Shown here in pieces: positions 1 through 5,053 of a stretch of DNA of 5,600 nt (positions are counted from its first letter, which is position 1; each line of letters opens with the position of its first letter). A program made the position numbers and the translations under genes. The notes beneath the pieces were generated by a model that had not been told where the DNA came from, made no database searches, and was given only the letters and a program-made list of their open reading frames with translations. Source of the stretch: Puniceicoccales bacterium (GTDB lineage Bacteria > Verrucomicrobiota > Verrucomicrobiia > Opitutales > UBA953); assembly GCA_031289285.1 (NCBI GenBank), contig JAITPT010000296.1, positions 1 to 5,600 of the forward strand, in the 5' to 3' direction.

Positions 1-1565
1 ATCATTCTGGCGACCCAGAGGAAGATGATGTCGGGGCCGGTGACGAGGGCGGCAGTGGGATACCAGAAACGCAATTCGGGCGTGGTCGCGCCGGGTTTTT
101 CCCAACCGAGCGTGGCGAGACACCACAGCCACGACGACGCCCATGTGTCGAGCACGTCGGCGTCTTGCTCCCAATTTTCGGGGTCGGCGGGCGGCTCGAG
201 GGCGACGTGGCGGTTGGCGGGGTCGGCGCGGTCGGCGTCTTTGCGATACCAGACGGGGATGCGGTGGCCCCACCAGAGTTGGCGGGAGATGCACCAGTCC
301 TGAATGTTGTTCAACCAGTGGAGATAGACCTTGCTCCAACGCTCAGGGTGGAAGCGCACGTGTCCGGCGGCGACAGCGTGTTTGGCCTCCTCGATTTTCG
401 GGTAACGGATAAACCACTGCTCGCTCAGGCGCGGTTCGATGGGCACGTCGGCGCGTTCGGAAAACCCGACGCTGTTTTCGTAAGGTTCCTCTTTGAGCAG
501 GAGGCCGAGGTCGCGAAGTTTTTGCGCGGCGGCGGTGCGGGCTTTGAAGCGGTCGAGACCGGCGAGACCCTCGCCTGCGAGCGCGTTCATCGTGCCGTCG
601 GGGTTCATCGCGTCTATGACTTCGAGTTTGTGGCGGCGGCCAATCTCGAAGTCCGCCTTGTCGTGCGCAGGGGTGACTTTGAGAACGCCCGAGCCGAAGT
701 CTTTCTCCACATGCGGGTCGGCGACGACGGGGATTTGCGCACGTGGAAACGGGCGCCAGACGTGTTTGCCGATGAGGTGCGTGTAGCGTGGGTCGGAGGG
801 GTGGACGGCGACGCCGCTGTCGCCCGGAATTGTCTCGGGGCGCGTGGTGCCGATTTCGACAAACTGCCCGGGCAGCTCGACGATTTCGTAGCGCATCCGG
901 TAGAACACGCCGTTCTGGGGTTTCATGATAACCTCCTCGTCGGAGAGGCCGGTGAGCGAGACGGGGCACCAGTTGACCATGCGTTTGCCTCGGTAAATGT
1001 AGCCGCGCTGGTAGAGCGTGACGAAGGCGTTGAGGACGGCGCGGGAGTAGCCCGCATCGAGCGTGTGCGCCTTGCGCTCCCAGTCGCAAGAGGCACCGAG
1101 TTTTTTCAATTGTTCGAGGATGAGGCCGCCGTGTTTGTCGCGCCACTCGGCGGCGGTAGCGATGAACTTCTCGCGCCCGAGGTCGCGGCGGGTCTTGCCT
1201 GTTTTGCGCAATTCTTTTTCGACGCGGGTTTGCGTGGCGATGCCCGCGTGGTCGGTGCCCGGAAGCCAGAGGGCGGCCTTGCCTTGCTGGCGGGCGCGGC
1301 GCGTGAGGATGTCTTGGATGGTGTTGTTGAGCAGGTGGCCCATGTGGAGGACGCCGGTGACGTTGGGCGGGGGAATCATTATGGCGTGGGGCGCGGGGGC
1401 GTCGGGCGCGGCGGGGTCGGCGGGCGGCGTGGCGTGGAAACAGCCAGCGGCGAGCCAGCGGGCATACCACGCGGCTTCGACGGCGGCGGGTTCGTAGGTC
1501 TTCGGGATGGCGTTGGCGGCGGCGTTGGCGGGCGTGTTGGCGGGCGTGGTTTCGGTGTCAGACAT
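1..1565 (-). CDS. valS: Valyl-tRNA synthetase, N-terminal 521 codons (cut by window edge)
   Basis: This is a cytoplasmic class I aminoacyl-tRNA synthetase that charges tRNA-Val with valine and edits mischarged threonine. Seen in the sequence: the HIGH-type motif within PPPNVTGVLHMGH (H74-H77), GTDHAGIATQ at 103-112, a WCP motif at 199-201 entering the CP1 editing domain, the editing motif TTRPET at 240-245, SERADVPIEPRLSEQWF after the editing domain, and DVLDTWASSWLW at 470-481. The frame stays open to the window edge. The KMSKS loop, anticodon-binding domain and C-terminal coiled coil should lie outside. The ATG at 1565-1563 is chosen because conserved sequence begins soon after it; no Shine-Dalgarno sequence precedes it. 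The first 60 residues are rich in Ala and Pro (MSDTETTPANTPANAAAN), making the N-terminus some 20 residues longer than in the E. coli enzyme. The WASS stretch has Ala476 where the E. coli enzyme has Phe. The gene is divergent from the SulP gene. Confidence 0.97.
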   Translation of the reverse strand, partial: MSDTETTPANTPANAAANAIPKTYEPAAVEAAWYARWLAAGCFHATPPADPAAPDAPAPHAIMIPPPNVTGVLHMGHLLNNTIQDILTRRARQQGKAALWLPGTDHAGIATQTRVEKELRKTGKTRRDLGREKFIATAAEWRDKHGGLILEQLKKLGASCDWERKAHTLDAGYSRAVLNAFVTLYQRGYIYRGKRMVNWCPVSLTGLSDEEVIMKPQNGVFYRMRYEIVELPGQFVEIGTTRPETIPGDSGVAVHPSDPRYTHLIGKHVWRPFPRAQIPVVADPHVEKDFGSGVLKVTPAHDKADFEIGRRHKLEVIDAMNPDGTMNALAGEGLAGLDRFKARTAAAQKLRDLGLLLKEEPYENSVGFSERADVPIEPRLSEQWFIRYPKIEEAKHAVAAGHVRFHPERWSKVYLHWLNNIQDWCISRQLWWGHRIPVWYRKDADRADPANRHVALEPPADPENWEQDADVLDTWASSWLWCLATLGWEKPGATTPELRFWYPTAALVTGPDIIFLWVARM

Positions 1566-1568
1566 AAG

Positions 1569-1655
1569 AGGCGCGGCAGGAAACGGATTATCGGGCTTCG
1601 GGCAATGCGGGTTTTTTGTTTCTTATTTCTGGGAAAGGGTTTTCCTGCCGCGCCT
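1569..1655. promoter_or_regulatory. Divergent valS/SulP spacer with perfect 15-bp inverted repeat
   Basis: The 104-bp spacer between two divergent start codons holds two perfect inverted arms: AGGCGCGGCAGGAAA at 1569-1583 and its reverse complement TTTCCTGCCGCGCCT at 1641-1655, 57 nt apart. Read in each gene's own direction, the same 15-mer precedes both ATGs, 3 nt before valS and 14 nt before the SulP gene. It could be a shared operator or leader element, or the base of a hairpin in a transcript crossing the spacer. A GATAAT hexamer on the minus strand (1592-1587) resembles a -10 box for valS, but no matching -35 box is visible. The repeat is seen directly; its function is inference. Confidence 0.55.
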
Positions 1656-1669
1656 TTCAAACAGGAACT

Positions 1670-3406
1670 ATGTTAATTGAAGGACTTCGGGCCTTGCGCC
1701 CAGCCAAATTCAACCCGCGCATTTTCGCGGCGTTGCGCGGTTACAACAGAACATTTTTTTTCAAAGATGTCATGGCAGGTATCGCTGTCGGTATCGTCGC
1801 ACTCTCGCTCTGCGTCGGTCTGGGCGTCGCCTCGGGGGGCACGCCACAACAGGGGCTTTACGCGGGAATTATCGGCGGCTTCTGCGTCTCGTTTTTCGGC
1901 GGGTCGCGTGTGCAAATCGGCGGGCCGGCGGGCGCGTTCGTCGGCCTCATGGCACTGCTCTTCGCTAAGTATGAGCCGGGCGACGTGCTCCTGTGCGTCA
2001 TGCTCGCGGGCGTGTTTTTGTTTCTGATGGGCTTGGCGCGGGTGGGGTCGTTCATCCGCTTTGTGCCGCAGCCCGTCACCGTCGGCTTCACTTGCGGCAT
2101 CGCCGTGACGATTTTGTTGACGCAGGTAAAAGCCTTTCTCGGCCTGACACTCTCCACTGCCGACGGCAAGGAGCCGCCAGAGTTTTTCCAGAAAATCCCC
2201 GCCCTGTTTGAGGCGCTGCCGACAATCAGCTGGGCGACCTTTGCGCTTGGTGCGGTCTTGCTGACGGTGCAGCTGCGCTGGCCTGCGCGTTGGAACCGAG
2301 TCGTCCCCGGCTCCATCGTCACCGTCGTGCTCGGCACGTTGGTGGTGTCTGCTGCGACGGCGCCGTGGTTGGTCGGGCAAATCCCCGCGCTGGCGCAGCT
2401 GCAGTTTGCCACCATCGGCTCGGTGTTTGGAGAAATCCCTCGCGACCTGCCCGTGTTTTCCTTCCCCCAAGTCGAGTGGTCGCGGCTGGGCGATTTGCTC
2501 TCGCCCGCGTTCACCATCGCAATCCTCTGCGCCCTCGAATCGCTGCTCTCGGCGGTCGTCGCCGACGGCATCATTGATGACCGCCACGACTCCAACCAAG
2601 AACTCATGGGGCAGGGCATCGCCAACATTCTCTCGCCGCTCTTCGGCGGCTTGGCGGTCACGGGCGTCATCGCTCGCACGGCGACGAACATCCGCTCTGG
2701 CGCGGCCTCGCCTGTGGCGGGTCTCATCCACGCCGTCTTCCTCCTGCTCGTGCTGCTGCTTCTCGCACCGCTCGCCAAAAACATCCCCTTGGTGACGCTC
2801 GCCGTCGTCCTAATCGTCGTCGGCTGGCGCATGGGAGACTGGCAGGAGTTCCGCCGTCTGCCAAAACACGCCGTCGGCGACGCCGCAGTTTTTCTCGCAA
2901 CCTTTGGCCTGACGGTCTGCTTCGACCTCACGCTGGCGGTCTCTGTCGGCATGGTGCTGGCGGCGGGGCTTTTTGTGAAACGTGTGACCGATGCGACCCG
3001 CGTTGACGCCATGTCGGGCGAGACCATCCAGCGCCAAAGTGGCGCGAAGCTCGACCTGCCCGACGGCGTCATCGTGTATCATCTTTTTGGCGCGTTGATG
3101 TTTGGTGCCGCTGACCGCCTCGACACGGTGCTGCGCCGCGAAATGCGCGACATCAAGGTTGTCATTTTGCACATGGTTGACGTGACGGCGCTCGACTCCA
3201 CCGCGCTCGAGCGCATGGAAAACATGCGACAGAAACTTCTCACCAGCAAACGCCACTTGCTCCTGTGTGGCCCGCACACGCAGCCTTTTGCGCTCATGGC
3301 GCGAGAAGGGTTTTTCGACCTCGTGGGCGACGACAACGTAGTCGGCGACCTCCCCAAAGCCATTGAGCGCGCCAAGGTTCTCATGAACCCCGAAAACCGC
3401 GTTTGA
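1670..3406 (+). CDS. SulP-family anion transporter with C-terminal STAS domain
   Basis: This is an inner-membrane secondary transporter of the SulP/SLC26 family, 578 residues, a normal family length. Members carry sulfate, bicarbonate or dicarboxylates, usually with H+ or Na+; the substrate cannot be read from the sequence. Residues about 30-445 form a run of 12-14 hydrophobic segments. Family landmarks are PQQGLYAG (59-66), FGGSRVQIGGPAGAF (76-90), an acidic residue E290 in ALESLLSAVVADG near the usual ion-coupling position (inferred), and VTGVIARTATNIRSGA (330-345). A STAS domain follows at about 465-570, with the loop DVTALDSTA (504-512); S510 and T511 sit where phosphorylatable residues lie in related STAS domains. 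The ATG at 1670 is preferred because AGGAA lies just upstream, although only 2 nt separate them, and the family's N-terminus fits. A TTG at 1616 in the same frame would add 18 unlikely residues. The GtrA-like gene follows after 31 bp and may share the transcript. Confidence 0.95.
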   Translation: MLIEGLRALRPAKFNPRIFAALRGYNRTFFFKDVMAGIAVGIVALSLCVGLGVASGGTPQQGLYAGIIGGFCVSFFGGSRVQIGGPAGAFVGLMALLFAKYEPGDVLLCVMLAGVFLFLMGLARVGSFIRFVPQPVTVGFTCGIAVTILLTQVKAFLGLTLSTADGKEPPEFFQKIPALFEALPTISWATFALGAVLLTVQLRWPARWNRVVPGSIVTVVLGTLVVSAATAPWLVGQIPALAQLQFATIGSVFGEIPRDLPVFSFPQVEWSRLGDLLSPAFTIAILCALESLLSAVVADGIIDDRHDSNQELMGQGIANILSPLFGGLAVTGVIARTATNIRSGAASPVAGLIHAVFLLLVLLLLAPLAKNIPLVTLAVVLIVVGWRMGDWQEFRRLPKHAVGDAAVFLATFGLTVCFDLTLAVSVGMVLAAGLFVKRVTDATRVDAMSGETIQRQSGAKLDLPDGVIVYHLFGALMFGAADRLDTVLRREMRDIKVVILHMVDVTALDSTALERMENMRQKLLTSKRHLLLCGPHTQPFALMAREGFFDLVGDDNVVGDLPKAIERAKVLMNPENRV

Positions 3407-3437
3407 CCCGACAGGGCTTTGCGTAACACTGCGCGGC

Positions 3438-3977
3438 GTGTTTCGCAGCCTCTTTGAAAAACTGTTTCAAAAAAATCCTACCGAATTTTTCCGTTTCGCC
3501 CGATTTTGCATTATCGGCGGTGTCAACACGGTCATTCACTTCCTCGTCTTGAACGCCTGCGTTCTCGGCACCAAAACGCTTGCGGCGGCGCGCCCGTTTA
3601 AGGCCGAGTGGCTTGACAATCTCGCCGACGCCCTCTCTGCCGATTGGCTCGTGCTCACTTACCTGCCGATAGGTCTCTTCGTGTGGGCAAACAGCGTCGC
3701 ATTCCTTGTCGCCAACACATTTTCGTATTTCGTCAACAGCCGCTGGAGCTTCGATGCCACGCTGAAAGTTGGCCGCTACGCCCGCTTTTTGCCGACATCG
3801 TGCGTCGGCCTGTCGTGCGCCTACGGCATCATGCACTTCGTCACCTTGCACGGCTGGCACTACAACACCGCCGTCCTCATCCAAGTCTGCGTGACCCCAT
3901 TCATCAACTTCGCGCTCCTGCGCCTGTTCGTGTTCCCAAAGAAAAAGCCAGACACTTGCGATGCGTCGCCGCACTGA
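3438..3977 (+). CDS. GtrA-family four-helix membrane protein
   Basis: The 179-residue protein matches the GtrA pattern. It has a short basic N-terminus, RFARFCIIGGVNTVIHF (19-35) opening helix 1, ANSVAFLVANTFSYFVNSRWSF (84-105) closing helix 2 with the typical NxxW-F ending, helix 3 around 115-136 starting RFLPTS, and helix 4 around 144-166 ending in a basic tail (PKKKP). GtrA proteins are inner-membrane proteins linked to polysaccharide or teichoic acid glycosylation, often thought to move lipid-linked sugars; no sugar gene is nearby, so the substrate is unknown. The loop between helices 1 and 2 (about 44-75) is longer than usual and contains a short amphipathic stretch. The start is GTG at 3438: no ATG occurs in frame until Met132, within helix 3. 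No clear ribosome binding site is seen. The 31-bp gap to the SulP gene suggests co-transcription. Confidence 0.88.
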   Translation: MFRSLFEKLFQKNPTEFFRFARFCIIGGVNTVIHFLVLNACVLGTKTLAAARPFKAEWLDNLADALSADWLVLTYLPIGLFVWANSVAFLVANTFSYFVNSRWSFDATLKVGRYARFLPTSCVGLSCAYGIMHFVTLHGWHYNTAVLIQVCVTPFINFALLRLFVFPKKKPDTCDASPH

Positions 3978-4045
3978 ACCATTCACACGCGAAAAACGAT
4001 TTTAGCGGTGCAGATATTTTTGAGGAGCGAGGTGGTGCGCGGCCA

Positions 4046-4104
4046 TTTGGAGTGCGGTGGCCGAGGGCACGTCGCGTAGCGCAGTGCCCGCCGACACCGC
4101 TTTC
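4046..4104 (+). repeat. Intergenic hairpin repeat, copy 1
   Basis: This 59-nt unit runs from TTTGGAGTGCGGTGGC to GCCGACACCGCTTTC. Its core is GGGCAC (4065-4070) paired with GTGCCC (4084-4089). The pairing extends imperfectly outward, 14 of 17 positions between 4054-4070 and 4084-4100. A second copy lies in opposite orientation at 4190-4249. The ends are the most conserved parts. It looks like a dispersed palindromic intergenic repeat; I cannot count copies elsewhere in the genome. Confidence 0.7.
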
Positions 4105-4189
4105 AAACCGGCAGAAAGACACTGGCAACCGTTGAGGTCGCGGTGTCTGCGAAAGCGGTGGCTGCGTTAGGGGTGGGGACTGCATCTGC

Positions 4190-4249
4190 GAAAGCGGTGT
4201 CGGCGGGTGCTCCGGTATCACATCGCACCCACTGCCACCCCACTCCAAA
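4190..4249 (-). repeat. Intergenic hairpin repeat, copy 2 (inverted)
   Basis: This is the reverse-orientation partner of the unit at 4046-4104. Its 18-nt GAAAGCGGTGTCGGCGGG (4190-4207) is the exact reverse complement of 4087-4104, and 4234-4249 matches 15 of 16 bases of the other end. The core stem here is GGGTGC (4205-4210) with GCACCC (4225-4230), so the bases differ from copy 1 but pairing is kept. A further partial copy of one end, TCTGCGAAAGCGGTG, occurs at 4146-4160 and again at 4185-4199, 39 bp apart in direct orientation. Confidence 0.7.
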
Positions 4250-4273
4250 AAACCGCGTCGGTAGTCGCGACGC
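4247..4273 (-). terminator. Candidate Rho-independent terminator for tRNA-Cys
   Basis: Read on the minus strand, GCGTCG (4273-4268) pairs perfectly with CGACGC (4260-4255) around a 7-nt loop. Two G residues and then six T residues (4252-4247) follow. It begins 16 nt past the CCA end of the downstream tRNA, a fitting place to end the tRNA transcript. The stem is only 6 bp and the GG gap before the T run is a weakness. The T7 run directly after the tRNA (4287-4281) could also act in 3' trimming or termination. Confidence 0.5.
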
Positions 4274-4288
4274 CGCGTTGAAAAAAAT

Positions 4289-4362
4289 TGGAGGTGCGAG
4301 GCGGAATCGAACCGCCGATGCAGCTTTTGCAGAGCTGTGCCTTACCACTTGGCTACCGCACC
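4289..4362 (-). tRNA. tRNA-Cys (anticodon GCA), downstream copy, CCA encoded
   Basis: The minus strand folds as a full cloverleaf. The acceptor is GGTGCGG/TCGCACC with a G-U at its base. The D arm is GCC-AAGTGGTAA-GGC, and the anticodon arm CAGCT-CTGCAAA-AGCTG gives anticodon GCA. The variable loop is CATC, and the T arm is GGCGG-TTCGATT-CCGCC. The discriminator is T, the cysteine identity base U73, followed by an encoded CCA (4291-4289). The mature part without CCA is 71 nt. It is the second of two tRNA-Cys genes in the direction of transcription. Confidence 0.97.
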
Positions 4363-4364
4363 TT

Positions 4365-4433
4365 AAAAAAAACTAAGCCCGCATCTCTTACGTTTCGCGT
4401 ATCTCGCGCATCTCGCGCTGTGCGCGGGCTTGG
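4365..4433 (-). terminator. Terminator-like hairpin between the two tRNA-Cys genes
   Basis: On the minus strand AAGCCCGC (4431-4424) pairs exactly with GCGGGCTT (4382-4375). It extends by a G-U and a C-G pair to about 10 bp and is followed at once by eight T residues (4372-4365). That is the form of an intrinsic terminator for the upstream tRNA-Cys, but the 41-nt loop is long. The loop contains tandem 9-mers, ATCTCGCGC at 4401-4409 and 4410-4418 on the plus strand, and a diverged third, GTTTCGCGT at 4392-4400, which can pair among themselves. If it works, the downstream tRNA needs its own promoter or depends on readthrough. Confidence 0.45.
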
Positions 4434-4466
4434 AACTTTTTGGGGTTTCTATGGATGGAAAAAGTT

Positions 4467-4540
4467 TGGAGGTGCGGGGCGGAATCGAACCGCCGGTAGA
4501 GCTTTTGCAGAGCTCGGCCTTACCACTTGGCGACCGCACC
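4467..4540 (-). tRNA. tRNA-Cys (anticodon GCA), upstream copy, CCA encoded
   Basis: This is a second complete cloverleaf with acceptor GGTGCGG/CCGCACC, D arm GCC-AAGTGGTAA-GGC, anticodon arm GAGCT-CTGCAAA-AGCTC, variable loop TACC, T arm GGCGG-TTCGATT-CCGCC, discriminator T and encoded CCA (4469-4467). It differs from the downstream copy at seven positions, including a C-G to G-C swap of the 27-43 pair and a G-U to G-C change at the base of the acceptor, so folding is kept and both look functional. No convincing promoter could be picked out upstream in 4541-4640. Confidence 0.97.
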
Positions 4541-4676
4541 GTTGAGAAAGAACACCCGACGAACTGCCGCGCCTACACCACACTTGCAAGAATTTTCTTT
4601 CACCTTACCCCCCAAAAAAACCGTTCAGGTAGTGCCCAAAATACGAAGGGCATTTCTGAAACCGCGTATGGCTTGG

Positions 4677-4908
4677 AGCGCTGAAGGCGCGGCTTCATAA
4701 TAGCCTATGGCGAAGCCATAGGTTACCGGCGGCGGCTCACAGCGGGCTGTAAGCCCGCCTCAACCTTCGCTCCGAATGCCACCCCACCCTCGCGCCACCG
4801 CCGCCTACCTCCAGCGCGTTGAGGTGGGCTTACAGCCCACAGAGACAGGGCGAGACCGATACCTATGGCTAACGCCATAGGCTATTATGAAGCCGCGCCT
4901 TCAGCGCT
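4677..4908. repeat. 232-bp nested palindrome with perfect 36-bp terminal inverted repeats
   Basis: The ends, starting AGCGCTGAAGGCGCGG, are perfect 36-bp inverted repeats (4677-4712 and 4873-4908). They extend with a small indel through GCCATAGGT/ACCTATGGC (4715-4723 and 4861-4869). Farther in, 4740-4764 and 4818-4842 are inverted copies matching at 22 of 25 positions. Each half carries a string of hairpins: TGAAG/CTTCA, CCTATGGC/GCCATAGG (4704-4722 and 4862-4881), and GCGGGCT/AGCCCGC (4742-4758) or GTGGGCT/AGCCCAC (4824-4840). The 53-bp centre is unique. No transposase frame and no clear target-site duplication are seen (TTGG on the left, ACGA on the right). It may be a MITE-like non-autonomous element or two head-to-head copies of a palindromic repeat. 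Confidence 0.85.
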
Positions 4909-5005
4909 ACGAGGCACCACCCGTTTCAAAAACTCCTCTCGTGTTTTCACGCTACCCGAACGGTATTGCCTTAAACCCACGAACCGCTTTTGAACGACGC
5001 AGATT

Positions 5006-5034
5006 GCGGAAACCCTTTTTGAAGCTGTTTCCGC
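5006..5034 (+). promoter_or_regulatory. Leader hairpin before the exported protein gene
   Basis: GCGGAAAC (5006-5013) and GTTTCCGC (5027-5034) are perfect 8-bp inverted arms around a 13-nt loop, ending 19 nt before the ATG. The heptamer TTTCCGC occurs three times close together (5028-5034, 5035-5041, 5044-5050), so alternative pairings with the left arm are possible. It could be an operator or a translation-controlling stem. The structure is seen; the role is inferred. Confidence 0.35.
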
Positions 5035-5053
5035 TTTCCGCAGTTTCCGCACC

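Larger units (their letters stand above)
3978..4288. other. Non-coding stretch between the GtrA-like gene and the tRNA-Cys pair
   Basis: This 311-bp stretch has no credible gene. Open frames crossing it on both strands encode low-complexity Pro/Ser/Ala/Thr text created by the repeats. A weak stem after the GtrA-like stop (3988-4007, CGC-G-AAAA against TTTT-A-GCG, loop ACGA) with a short T stretch some 8 nt later is a poor terminator candidate. From 4046 to 4249 the DNA is occupied by the hairpin repeat pair, and a candidate tRNA terminator ends it. Confidence 0.7.
4541..5053. other. Gene-free stretch between the tRNA pair and the exported protein gene
   Basis: These 513 bp hold no credible gene. 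Positions 4541-4676 contain a C6A7 tract (4608-4620) and a small stem AGTGCCC/GGGCATT (4631-4637 with 4648-4654, one G-U pair), with no terminator tail on the plus strand. Positions 4677-4908 are the large nested palindrome. Positions 4909-5053 are the leader of the next gene and carry a small hairpin just before its start. Open frames crossing this stretch are not supported by composition or recognisable protein sequence. Confidence 0.7.

Noticed and set aside
1587..1592. GATAAT on the minus strand as a firm valS promoter
   Set aside because: No -35 box is found at 16-18 nt upstream, and the leader would be very short, so it is noted only as a weak candidate.
1616..1669. TTG at 1616 as the SulP start, adding 18 residues
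   Set aside because: The added residues overlap the inverted-repeat arm, and the ATG at 1670 has a purine-rich AGGAA before it and fits the family's N-terminus.
165..1676. A 503-codon open frame on the plus strand, antisense to valS
   Set aside because: The minus strand carries clear valS motifs along its whole length. The antisense frame is open because of the gene's high GC in third codon positions, and its protein has no recognisable motif.
1673..3072. Long minus-strand open frames opposite the SulP gene
   Set aside because: They encode Arg/Asp/Ser-rich text without family motifs, while the plus strand gives a full-length SulP protein with a STAS domain.
3904..4376. Short open frames on both strands over the repeat pair and the tRNA gene
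   Set aside because: Their repeated Pro/Ser/Ala/Thr text comes from the DNA repeats, and one runs through a tRNA gene; there is no protein-family signal.
4392..4418. Tandem 9-mers as a start of a CRISPR or other array
   Set aside because: There are only two perfect units and one diverged unit with no spacers; they fit better as part of a hairpin loop.
4677..4908. An insertion sequence with its own transposase
   Set aside because: The interior is 232 bp at most including ends and encodes no protein; only a non-autonomous element or repeat pair can be supported.
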